From Flavobacterium sp. I3-2 (lineage in GTDB: Bacteria > Bacteroidota > Bacteroidia > Flavobacteriales > Flavobacteriaceae): DNA of 64,000 nucleotides. The DNA lies in assembly GCF_013389595.1 (NCBI RefSeq), contig NZ_CP058306.1, positions 124,001 through 188,000 on the forward strand, written 5' to 3'. A program made the translations under genes and the position numbers. The notes beneath the pieces are model-generated. The model had not been told where the DNA came from, did not search any database, and worked only from the letters and a program-made list of their open reading frames with translations. Positions 49,282-56,693 of the stretch are shown here, piece by piece; position 1 is the first letter of the stretch; every line of letters starts with the position of its first letter.

Positions 49282-50094
49282 ATGAAACTTTTATTTACAA
49301 CACTTTTAGCATTCACCTTAGCAACTTTTACTAACGCACAAGAAATACAATTAAAACCAAACGATTCTTTAAAAACACCTGTAAAAGTAAAACATGCCGA
49401 ACCTATATTTATTGATTTAATGCGTGATTTAGGCGCAAGAAAAGGCGAAGCTGAATTTAATATCGGATACGGAATTACAAATTACAAAAACAAAAAAGAA
49501 CAAAGTGCTTTTATCGAGTATGAATGGGCTGCAGCAGATAGATTAGGACTTGAAGTTGAGGTTCCAGTGAGCTTTACAAAAACCGATTTAGGACAAACAA
49601 TCAACAAAATTGACGGAATTAAATTAGCTACGCAATATACTTTTTTAGTTAATGAAAAACATCAAACTTCACTAGCAATCGGATATATGCATGAAATGGA
49701 ATTTGTAAATCAAAGAGCATTTAAAAAAGAATCGGCTTTATTTAAAGGATTTTTAGCTACTCCGTTTTTTATAGCAGCAAAAAATTTCGATCAAATTAGT
49801 ACCTTAATTTATACAGGTCCCGAATTTGAATACAACTTTAAAAATCGAAACACGCAAACCAATTGGCAGTTAAATGCGAGTGTACATTATATGGTTCCGA
49901 ATTCGAGCCATTTTATTGGAATTGAAAATAATTTACGAATGGAAAAAGGCTATGTTGAATATATTATGCGACCGCAAATAAAAGTTGGCATATTACACAA
50001 TTTAGCTATTGGAATAGTTTCTGGAATACCAATTAAATCAAAAGAATTTGAATTAGATTTTATGACGCGTATTATTTGGGAACCTAATTTTTAA
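49282..50094 (+). CDS. Outer-membrane beta-barrel protein, HAEP-motif family
   Basis: 270 residues with a signal peptide (LLAFTLATFTNAQ, cleavage about residue 20) and alternating beta-strand pattern to the C-terminus (DFMTRIIWEPNF, terminal aromatic residue). The segment VKHAEPIFIDLMRDLGARKGEAEFNIGYG (about 36-64) is a marker of a flavobacterial family that I recall under the name HAEPLID. No function is known. It is probably exported to the outer membrane. Confidence 0.6.
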   Translation: MKLLFTTLLAFTLATFTNAQEIQLKPNDSLKTPVKVKHAEPIFIDLMRDLGARKGEAEFNIGYGITNYKNKKEQSAFIEYEWAAADRLGLEVEVPVSFTKTDLGQTINKIDGIKLATQYTFLVNEKHQTSLAIGYMHEMEFVNQRAFKKESALFKGFLATPFFIAAKNFDQISTLIYTGPEFEYNFKNRNTQTNWQLNASVHYMVPNSSHFIGIENNLRMEKGYVEYIMRPQIKVGILHNLAIGIVSGIPIKSKEFELDFMTRIIWEPNF

Positions 50095-50098
50095 AAAT

Positions 50099-50131
50099 AA
50101 AACCTCCAATCTTTTCAGATTGGAGGTTTTA
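50099..50131. terminator. Bidirectional terminator
   Basis: 13-bp stem AAAACCTCCAATC / GATTGGAGGTTTT with loop TTTTCA between convergent genes; one of the strongest hairpins of the window. Confidence 0.9.
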
Positions 50132-50132
50132 T

Positions 50133-51056
50133 TTAATTTTTATAGTAGTAATAATATTGTTCTCCGCGAGTATAATTTCCAACCTGAATAATTCGAGGAT
50201 AATGATCTTGATCTACAATAAACTGATGGCTTTGAAAAATAGATTGTGCACGATAATTTCCAGAACTAAAATGCACTGAGTTAATTTTCGTAAAATCAGA
50301 ATATTCATTTGTAAATGTAATAGGAAACATATTCGCTATTGGATTATAAATATTCTTAATTTCTGTATGGTTATAATCAACAGCACTATAAACATATCTG
50401 TATTGATTTCGAAATGAGTCTAAATACACATCTATAAAAATATCAACGTTCGGATCTACTGGTAAAGTATAAATTTGTTTTGAATTTGTTGCGGTTTCTT
50501 GATATGGAAGTATATGAATTTTAAAGTACCCATCAAAATAATTATAAACTTCTTCACGAATTTGCTGACCTTTTTTATTAATCATTTTTCCATTTGCATA
50601 TTCATAAGTTACTTCGTTAATTAACGAATTGTCATTCTGCTTTACGATTTGCTGATTTTCGTATTGATAATAAGTTGTCTGTTTATAAAAACCATCAGGA
50701 TTGCCAAAATGCGTATTTGGATCACCCGAACGATAGTGAACTTCTTCAATTCGATCAACTAAATCGAATTCATTATAATAAAATTTTCTAACTGTTTTTT
50801 CGCAGCCTGAAAACGTATCGCCTTGTGTTAAATTGTTCATCTCAAACTGTGGATTCCAATTAGTATAGTTATAATATACTAAAGAGTCTAAACGTTTGAT
50901 CACTGTTGGATTGGTCAAATTAGTAGTTATTCCACTTTGATTCGTATTGTCAAATTCTAAAAAAGGAATATCAGGTGCTGTTTCTACACCATTATCATCT
51001 GAACATCCAATGAAAATCAATGACAAAATTGCTAATGGTAAAATATATTTTTTCAT
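50133..51056 (-). CDS. Hypothetical lipoprotein
   Basis: 307 residues with a lipoprotein signal peptide (LAILSLIFIGCSDD, Cys at residue 18). The mature part is beta-rich and full of Tyr, Asn and Asp, with repeats of the form YYNEFDLVDRIEEVHYRSG and YQYENQQIVKQNDNS that look like the short strand repeats (about 20-25 residues) of YD/RHS-like or flavobacterial surface lipoproteins. I do not recognise the family. It has no obvious operon partner and is the last gene before the accessory region. Confidence 0.6.
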   Translation of the reverse strand: MKKYILPLAILSLIFIGCSDDNGVETAPDIPFLEFDNTNQSGITTNLTNPTVIKRLDSLVYYNYTNWNPQFEMNNLTQGDTFSGCEKTVRKFYYNEFDLVDRIEEVHYRSGDPNTHFGNPDGFYKQTTYYQYENQQIVKQNDNSLINEVTYEYANGKMINKKGQQIREEVYNYFDGYFKIHILPYQETATNSKQIYTLPVDPNVDIFIDVYLDSFRNQYRYVYSAVDYNHTEIKNIYNPIANMFPITFTNEYSDFTKINSVHFSSGNYRAQSIFQSHQFIVDQDHYPRIIQVGNYTRGEQYYYYYKN

Positions 51057-51359
51057 AATAATTTTTTTTGAACATAAATATACAAAAAAATATTATTTAA
51101 CTTCTTCAAAAATAACCAACACTGAATATCAATAAGTTACATTATTATGGTACAAATAAGATACAAAAAAAAGAACATATTTATTTAAGAGTCAGAATTT
51201 TACACTCAAAATAAAACAACTATTATCGCTATCCAAAGCAGTATCAATAATAATTTATAATTTACCTTTTAACTAATTATGGATACGTTTAACTATTACT
51301 AATTGCAATAAAGTCATCATACAAATATGAACATTTTTGTTTATATAAAATAAAGGTCT
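51057..51359. other. Gene-free boundary of the accessory island
   Basis: About 300 bp of AT-rich DNA between the lipoprotein start and the hipT stop codon. I see only runs of A/T, one hairpin-poor stretch and no tRNA, att-like repeat or reading frame of note. It marks where the conserved chromosome-type genes stop and the toxin-antitoxin/defence genes begin. Confidence 0.5.
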
Positions 51360-52286
51360 TTATAAGTCAATTTGTTTTATTTTACTTTCGTAAATACGAA
51401 AATACTCTTTTTTGTAATCTTTGGACAAAAAACTTCTGTCGATCACATTTTGTACTTGATTTATTTGCTTAGAGAAGTCTTTGTAAATATTATCTCTAAC
51501 CGTTTCAGATAGTTCTAAACTCATTGCCAATTGATCAAAATCTGAACGTTTTATTTTTCGTTTACGACCACCCAAAGTTAAAGCCAAATCTTCTTTATCG
51601 TCAGGAAAAATCAAGTTCACATTCAACAAATCATAAGCAGGTGAAAACAAGATACCTTTATCTGTATGCATTAACGAAAAGTTTTTTAAGTGCATATCGT
51701 TATTACCTGTCAAGAAAGAAAACAAAACCAATCTAAAATATTTGATAGCATCTAACCCTGAATTGGTAGTATACTGTTTGATGATTTTCCCCACTCGTTC
51801 GTAAGAACTTTTATATTTTTGTTCGGTTAGTAATTCCGATAACTGACATAAATCTTCTACGTGAATTTTCTTACCATTCGATCGATCGAAACGCTTGGTG
51901 ATATAAGCTAGTTCGCCTGTTGAAGTTCGAATTAAAGCATGTTGAGCGGTATCAATTTTAAACAACTTGGCTAAGTGCATCGTTAGATCTTCCACCTCGG
52001 GCATAAAAGAAAATTCAGCAGATTGTGGCTTTAGAATATAGTCTCCCCATAAACCAACTAAAGTTAATCGTTTGTTACCTTGATCCTCGTTTAAGCTCAA
52101 TGATATTTTAGGTTGAACACCAGTTAAGGCCAATCGTTCGTTAACCGTAATTTCCGCTAATTGATTTAATTTCTCTTGATCTAATTCTAGAGTAGGAACT
52201 TGCGTTGTTTTAAAGAATTTTTTAGAACATTTCGAATGATATTCACCTGTTTCTACCGATTGATAACAAAATAAACAATTAGTCAT
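51360..52286 (-). CDS. hipT: HipT-like serine/threonine kinase (toxin of HipBST)
   Basis: About 308 residues from ATG 52286. The kinase is of the HipA fold but lacks the N-terminal subdomain, which is encoded separately by the gene upstream, the mark of HipBST. Motifs in order: a Cys-rich start (CLFCYQ...YHSKC, residues 4-20), the P-loop-like GVQPKISLSL (56-65; Ser62 and Ser64 form an SxS pair as in the HipT autophosphorylation motif), ATP-binding Lys in YILKPQ, catalytic NNDMHLKN, and SPAYDLLN. It is expected to phosphorylate an aminoacyl-tRNA synthetase (TrpS in E. coli HipT). Its start overlaps hipS by 8 bp and has a strong GGAGGAGGAA ribosome site (52291-52300), unusual in this phylum. 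Confidence 0.83.
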   Translation of the reverse strand: MTNCLFCYQSVETGEYHSKCSKKFFKTTQVPTLELDQEKLNQLAEITVNERLALTGVQPKISLSLNEDQGNKRLTLVGLWGDYILKPQSAEFSFMPEVEDLTMHLAKLFKIDTAQHALIRTSTGELAYITKRFDRSNGKKIHVEDLCQLSELLTEQKYKSSYERVGKIIKQYTTNSGLDAIKYFRLVLFSFLTGNNDMHLKNFSLMHTDKGILFSPAYDLLNVNLIFPDDKEDLALTLGGRKRKIKRSDFDQLAMSLELSETVRDNIYKDFSKQINQVQNVIDRSFLSKDYKKEYFRIYESKIKQIDL

Positions 52287-52614
52287 ATTTTTCCTCCTCC
52301 ATAGGATATACAGATACGGCACCAATGGTATCTCTGCACAAATTGATTAGTAATTCAAAACGATCTCGAGGATTTAACTTCCAATGTTTTTCGCCTATTT
52401 CAAGTAACCAGCCTTCAGGAATTAAGCCATCAAAAAATGGAAAAAGAACCTTGCTATGATAAGGTTGTTCCGTTAGTGGTAAGGTTAAACTAATTGATTT
52501 TGAATTCGATTTTTCCAAATATTCCTGTTCGTACTGAAAAGAATATCCGTTATCGCCTTCAACTAAAACACCCGCCAATTTATCTTGAAAATATATTTTT
52601 GCTTGACGTACCAT
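52279..52614 (-). CDS. hipS: HipS-like antitoxin (HipA N-terminal domain)
   Basis: 111 residues that match only the N-terminal subdomain of HipA: YFQDKLAGVLVEGDNGYSFQYEQEYL, then FPFFDGLIPEGWLLE and CRDTIGAVSVYP. In the tripartite system this stand-alone domain is the antitoxin that binds and restrains the kinase. It starts on the base that ends hipB (TAATG overlap) and overlaps hipT by 8 bp, so the three proteins are made by coupled translation. Confidence 0.85.
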   Translation of the reverse strand: MVRQAKIYFQDKLAGVLVEGDNGYSFQYEQEYLEKSNSKSISLTLPLTEQPYHSKVLFPFFDGLIPEGWLLEIGEKHWKLNPRDRFELLINLCRDTIGAVSVYPMEEEKYD

Positions 52615-52817
52615 TATTCACGAGTTTTATCGATTACCCCTACTTCTTTCCCAAACAAAGCCAACACGTCATTCACTTTGTCTAAACGAAGTGTTTTCTT
52701 TCCTTGTTCTAAATCACGAACAAAACGCAAACCTACACCAGCATTTAGCGCTAAATCTTCTTGAGTTAGCTTTAATTCTTTTCGTTTTTGTTTTACAAAT
52801 AATCGTAATGAATGCAT
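52614..52817 (-). CDS. hipB: HipB-like XRE-family transcriptional regulator
   Basis: 67 residues comprising one XRE helix-turn-helix (about 5-57; KQKRKELKLTQEDLALNAGVGLRFVRDLEQGKKTL). It should repress the hipBST operon through the three palindromes immediately upstream. No further domain is present; in the tripartite system the antitoxin role is in HipS. Confidence 0.88.
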   Translation of the reverse strand: MHSLRLFVKQKRKELKLTQEDLALNAGVGLRFVRDLEQGKKTLRLDKVNDVLALFGKEVGVIDKTRE

Positions 52818-52820
52818 AAC

Positions 52821-52918
52821 TATACCTTTTATGGTATAAATATACTAAAAAAATTTAAAACATACCTCTTAGGGTATAAAATTTTAAAAAGATAAAAAAA
52901 TATACCTTTTGAGGTATA
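52821..52918. promoter_or_regulatory. Triple HipB operator
   Basis: Three copies of the palindrome TATACC-N6-GGTATA at 52821-52838, 52861-52878 and 52901-52918. The middle copy reads ATACC-N6-GGTAT with one weaker outer position. Their centres are 40 bp apart, exactly the same distance twice, placing successive dimers on nearly the same helix face (about 3.8 turns). The first overlaps the region directly before the hipB start, and a -7-like TATATTTA (minus strand) sits between the first and second. Confidence 0.8.
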
Positions 52919-53007
52919 AAAAAATATCATATTGAATTAAAGAATTAAAAATATACTTTAACTTTATGATAAACTAAATCGTATTAGCGTGATACTAAAG
53001 AAGTAAA

Positions 53008-53526
53008 CTAATCTATTTCATAATAATCAAAACCAATGATTTGGACAGCTTCATCTATACAATCAATTGCTTCAATTTTATGAACAAATAGTACATATTC
53101 ATCTGATTCTGTATCAATACATCCTATTTGTAAGCCGTAAGCTCTTAAACAATCATCGTAATCATTTAAAACATCTGCTGAAGATATGGAAGCACCTGCT
53201 CCATAAGTTTCTGAATTGGGCAAGCTTAAGGAAAGTTCAAAATGTTTTTGAACCGCATTATCAATAAAATATTCCAAATCGTTTATGTCCTGTTTCCAAT
53301 CAAAAAATTTGATAAAAAACAACTGCTCTTTTTCTAAATAATCCAACACATAAATAAAGGTTGAAAAATAACGGTCGTCATCAGAGTAATCTTTTAGGCT
53401 ATGAAAAAATTCTAAAAGTTGTGGTTGTAATGTTGGATGAACACAATTTGACACTAAAGTTAAATATCCCTGCTTTTCTTCTTCGGAAAGTTCGCGAAGA
53501 TTTATGTTTGATGTGCTGTTATTCAT
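53008..53526 (-). CDS. Hypothetical acidic protein
   Basis: 172 residues, strongly acidic, all helical and strand without signal or membrane segment. I do not recognise it. The middle segment FIKFFDWKQDINDLEYFIDNAVQKHF (about 73-98) and the C-terminal CIDTESDEYVLFVHKIEAIDCIDEAVQIIGF look like SMI1/KNR4- or immunity-type proteins, but that is only an impression. It lies 38 bp downstream of hipA and 190 bp upstream of hipB, on the same strand, so it might belong to either module or be an immunity gene. Confidence 0.4.
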   Translation of the reverse strand: MNNSTSNINLRELSEEEKQGYLTLVSNCVHPTLQPQLLEFFHSLKDYSDDDRYFSTFIYVLDYLEKEQLFFIKFFDWKQDINDLEYFIDNAVQKHFELSLSLPNSETYGAGASISSADVLNDYDDCLRAYGLQIGCIDTESDEYVLFVHKIEAIDCIDEAVQIIGFDYYEID

Positions 53527-53564
53527 AAGTAAAGTAGTATTGGTTTATAAATTAGTACTATGGT

Positions 53565-54794
53565 TTATACTTTTGAAATTACCTTCTGAATTAGTTCTCT
53601 GTTAGACTTACTGATACCAAAATCTTTAGATAAGTTCATCCATTTAGCAAGTGAAGAACGAGTTTGTTCAATAACATTTTCTACGAATTCTTTTGACAGT
53701 TTTGCTTCCAAACCTAATTTAATAAGGTGTTTGATACTTATATTTCGCCCTTCTCCCATGACCATGGTACTTTGTTCTCCTCCTGGACCACTAGAAAAAG
53801 TAAGATCATAAGCAGGTGACAATTTCCATTCACCAAATTCATTCATCAAAAACGTGAAATTTTTTGAGTGATCGTCTCGATTGTGAGCCATTACATTAAA
53901 AACGGCTAAACGAAACATTTTTTCTACCTCTCGAATATCTTTTGTTATCACAGCTGTCAATGATAGTAAATCTTCATAGTCAAGAGATGGAAATCTAAAA
54001 TTATTATGAATCAAACCGCTAACTGTATGCATATGGAAACGTTTGTTGCCATCTCTATCAAAGCGTTTTACCGCAAAATAGCCATTCCCTTTTTGTGAAG
54101 GGAACAAATGAATGTTTGGCATTTCAATTCCAGCATCTAACGCCATTAAGCCGTACACATATTCTATTGCACCAGCATCCAATCCATCTTGCGAATTAGC
54201 AAACTTCACCATCCAATGTTCCAAACCATTTGATAATTGATCTTTTCCATGAACTATGTTTTTTCTTTCAGAATCAACACCAATCAATGCTTTTGGTCGT
54301 GCTCCAGCAGAAGATCCATTTAAAGCTAATAGTTCAGCAATCACTTCTTCTGATTCTCCTTGCAAAACTTCTTCGGTTTGTGCAGCCAAAACATCCAAAT
54401 TAATCCTTTCATTATTGTCATTTAGGCTTTGATCGGGTTCATAAACTAAGGCGCCTAAACCATTTAATCCAACATATGCTAAACGATTCAGCGGAGAAAT
54501 ATCTGAAGGATAGACACCTTCAGAACGAAGTAAACGGTCAAAAAGTAATCTTCCCCAACCATCCGGTAAACTATCATTGAAAACTCCAGCTAAACCTTCA
54601 AAAGGATTTTTTGGAAGCTCAATTACGCCACGTTGTAAAGGAAGTTTTATAGGGGAAATTTCTAAATTAGTTTGTAAAAATGCTTCCTCGTATTCAAAAT
54701 AGATCAAACTATTATGAATAGCCAAACGTCCAACTTTTTGGATTTCAGAACCAAAATCTAAACTTACTTTAATTTCTTTAGTCGTTGTTTTCAT
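53565..54794 (-). CDS. hipA: HipA-family kinase
   Basis: 409 residues, the usual two-part HipA: the N-terminal subdomain (about 1-110, FAGVFNDSLPDGWGRLLFDRLL-type segment) and the kinase. Motifs: the Gly-rich loop GSSAGARPKAL (about 160-170), where Ser autophosphorylation occurs in HipA, ATP-binding Lys in HWMVKFA, the catalytic HNRDDHSKNFTFLM, and SPAYDLTFSSGPGGEQSTMVMGEGRN. It phosphorylates an essential target (GltX for classical HipA; not known here). It overlaps the upstream regulator gene by 4 bp (ATGA). Confidence 0.9.
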   Translation of the reverse strand: MKTTTKEIKVSLDFGSEIQKVGRLAIHNSLIYFEYEEAFLQTNLEISPIKLPLQRGVIELPKNPFEGLAGVFNDSLPDGWGRLLFDRLLRSEGVYPSDISPLNRLAYVGLNGLGALVYEPDQSLNDNNERINLDVLAAQTEEVLQGESEEVIAELLALNGSSAGARPKALIGVDSERKNIVHGKDQLSNGLEHWMVKFANSQDGLDAGAIEYVYGLMALDAGIEMPNIHLFPSQKGNGYFAVKRFDRDGNKRFHMHTVSGLIHNNFRFPSLDYEDLLSLTAVITKDIREVEKMFRLAVFNVMAHNRDDHSKNFTFLMNEFGEWKLSPAYDLTFSSGPGGEQSTMVMGEGRNISIKHLIKLGLEAKLSKEFVENVIEQTRSSLAKWMNLSKDFGISKSNRELIQKVISKV

Positions 54795-55096
54795 TTTCTA
54801 CTTCCTCTTTTTCTACTATTTTTCTCTTCTGATTTTAGAACTTCGTCAATAGATTTAAAATGTTGCTGCTTTGGCTTTAAAGCCTCAATCATTTCATCTA
54901 AACCACCAACAACTGAAAGTATTTTTAAAAATGAATCCAAAGAAATTACCCCCTTTTGTTCAAATTTTCTTAAAGTTGACAACGGAACACCAGATCTTTC
55001 CGACAAGCCTTCTTGAGTCAGTTCCATTTGTAATCGTCGGTCACGGATGTTTTCTACGATTTTCCTCTGTACTTTGGATAAAGAAATAAATAACAT
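54791..55096 (-). CDS. XRE-family antitoxin/regulator of hipA
   Basis: 101 residues from ATG 55096. The XRE helix-turn-helix is at about 10-62 (VENIRDRRLQMELTQEGLSERSGVPLSTLRKFEQKGVISLDSFLKIL), followed by a basic tail (about 80-101). The layout (regulator then HipA-type kinase with stop/start overlap) is the standard two-gene HipBA module. A 22-bp imperfect palindrome lies upstream at 55125-55146. A TTG further upstream (55129) is in frame, but it would put the start inside that palindrome. Confidence 0.87.
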   Translation of the reverse strand: MLFISLSKVQRKIVENIRDRRLQMELTQEGLSERSGVPLSTLRKFEQKGVISLDSFLKILSVVGGLDEMIEALKPKQQHFKSIDEVLKSEEKNSRKRGSRK

Positions 55097-55124
55097 TATG
55101 ATGGTATTTAAGTTGATATAACAA

Positions 55125-55146
55125 TACAACTATCATTATAGTAGTA
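55125..55146. promoter_or_regulatory. Palindromic operator of the HipBA module
   Basis: A 22-bp element: TAC, A, ACTAT, CATT, ATAGT, A, GTA. The arms are complementary except for one A/A pair. It lies 29 bp before the regulator's start codon, where a HipB-type repressor would bind; it has a sequence different from the hipBST operators. Confidence 0.6.
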
Positions 55147-55340
55147 CAAATATACAAAAAATTTGGTTTAAGACATAACTTTATATTGAGCATTTATAAG
55201 AAGTTAACTATCTAAAGTTTTTTTATAAACAACATAAGTTTGTTTAATTTTTTTGATAAAGCTTTCTTTAGAAATGATCCATGCACTAACTCAAAAAAAT
55301 AACTTTCCTTCAGAAGTATTAATACAAGTATATTAAGAAT

Positions 55341-55379
55341 AGATAAAGTCTTCAATCGAAAGCTTTATCTTTTTTTCTT
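55341..55379 (+). terminator. Strong terminator with no obvious upstream gene
   Basis: Stem AGATAAAG / CTTTATCT with a 14-nt loop and a run of seven or more T. Directly before it is a 20-codon frame (55276-55338, ATG to TAA). The pair could be a small RNA or short peptide gene. Confidence 0.55.
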
Positions 55380-55470
55380 GAAATTCTCAACTTGTTATAA
55401 TTGTGATTCGATGTATTTCATAATAACTTTTTCAAGTTGTGTTTTTTGGTTTTGGTAATTGAAATAGTAG

Positions 55471-55590
55471 AACGTGTTACAATTTTCGACTTTTTGTAAC
55501 ATGAAAAAATAACGTGTTACATTTTTTGACATTTTGTAACATGAGAAAATAACGTGTTACAATTTTGGTGTTTTTGTAACGTGCCAAATT
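55471..55590. repeat. Three 40-bp tandem repeats
   Basis: Copies at 55471-55510, 55511-55550 and 55551-55590. Each starts AACGTGTTAC and carries GTAAC about 20 bases later, giving an imperfect inverted repeat TGTTAC...GTAACA inside each unit. The period of 40 is not a multiple of three, so it is not a coding repeat. Confidence 0.75.
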
Positions 55591-56030
55591 AATTGGTTTT
55601 CATTAAATATATTATTGCCTTCTGAATGCAAACCGGCGTATATTTTAATTGTTTCTGGATCACTTGGTCATTCAATTGAAGGTTTTATTTTTTGTAAAAA
55701 ATCTTCGGTTGCTTTATTTTGACCCACTTCTTTAAAAGCTTGCACAAACAAATACAACAATTCATCTTTATCTTTTTGAAAACCCCAAAAAGAAACAAAA
55801 AAGGTTTTCGACGCAGTCTAAATACGGTCTAAATCGTTTCAAAAGCTAAATTAAAAGAACTCCCTAAGGTCAAACAGCTTTTAATTTTACGCTTTTTTCG
55901 ACTTTTAGACACTCGTATTTATACTGTATGTCGGGTTTTAGATTATACTGAATATACTATTAACACTTGCAATGAACTTTTCTTATTTTTTTTTACAACG
56001 ATTTAGGGAATTTGGGAATGGGAATAAAAA

Positions 56031-56062
56031 GTTGAATGATTTAATAAAATAACTTATATTTG
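56031..56062 (+). promoter_or_regulatory. Promoter of the XRE gene at 56083
   Basis: GTTG (56031-56034) and TATATTTG (56055-56062) with 20 bp between them fit the Bacteroidota promoter. The start codon is 21 bp after the -7 element. Confidence 0.6.
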
Positions 56063-56082
56063 AATTTACAAAATTTAGGCTT

Positions 56083-56496
56083 ATGGAAACGATACAAAAG
56101 AAGCATTTAGGACGCAACATCAGTCGCATACGTGAAATGAAGGGAATGAAACAAGAAACTTTAGCTGAACTGTTAGGTATTAGCCAACAAAAAATGTCTG
56201 TAATAGAAAACACAGCTGATTTGGATGATGTAAAACTAAATGAAGTTGCTAAAGCCTTAGAAGTACCTAGCCAAGCGATAAAAGAATATTCAGACGAACG
56301 AATGATTAATTACGTAAATAATTTCTACGATAATAGCTCATCACAAGGAAATAGTTTTAACCAAGGAATGTACGCAACCTTCAACCCGTTAGACAAGTTG
56401 GTTGAGGCGTATGATGAGAACAAGAAATTATACGAACGTTTGTTAGCTGCTGAAAAGGAAAAATTAGCTTACCTAGAGCAATTAATAAAAAAATAG
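56083..56496 (+). CDS. XRE-family transcriptional regulator
   Basis: 137 residues: an XRE helix-turn-helix (about 8-62; LGRNISRIREMKGMKQETLAELLGISQQKMSVIENTADL) followed by a linker and a C-terminal coiled coil (about 103-137; NPLDKLVEAYDENKKLYERLLAAEKEKLAYLEQLIKK). This layout is common for stand-alone regulators on mobile and accessory DNA of Bacteroidota. It stands between the hip modules and the mcrC remnant; its target is not evident. A clear terminator follows. Confidence 0.8.
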   Translation: METIQKKHLGRNISRIREMKGMKQETLAELLGISQQKMSVIENTADLDDVKLNEVAKALEVPSQAIKEYSDERMINYVNNFYDNSSSQGNSFNQGMYATFNPLDKLVEAYDENKKLYERLLAAEKEKLAYLEQLIKK

Positions 56497-56531
56497 CTTT
56501 GTTATTATACGGAGCTCATTTATAAAAAAAT

Positions 56532-56570
56532 AAAAATCGACTGTTTATTAAATGAATAGTCGATTTTTTT
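56532..56570 (+). terminator. Terminator of the XRE gene
   Basis: Stem AAAATCGACT / AGTCGATTTT with a long 15-nt loop and T-run, 36 bp after the stop codon. Confidence 0.8.
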
Positions 56571-56693
56571 ATTTCACTTTTATGCTTTAGCTATGGAGTA
56601 CCTAACCTTTAAATGGCTATACACTAAAATTTTTGAACTTAATTAAAAAAAATCTTCTGATTTAAAAATAAGGTTTGTTGCCGATAAAAAGCT

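Larger units (their letters stand above)
55097..56082. other. Gene-poor scar with repeats and a small-RNA candidate
   Basis: About 985 bp without an intact gene. It holds the hipA-module palindrome (55125-55146), a strong plus-strand terminator (55341-55379), three 40-bp tandem repeats (55471-55590) and, on the minus strand about 55610-55800, a reading frame with an in-frame stop that resembles the decayed end of a gene (fragments LLYLFVQAFKEVGQNKA and PETIKIYAGLHSEGNNI). The promoter of the regulator at 56083 lies at the right end. Confidence 0.5.

Noticed and set aside
55096-55129. A TTG at 55129 as the start of the HipB-like regulator
   Set aside because: It lies within the palindromic operator and the extra residues (YCYINLNTII) do not resemble the family; ATG 55096 fits better.
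55471-55590. The 40-bp tandem repeats as a CRISPR array
   Set aside because: The units are contiguous with no unique spacers and no cas genes are near.
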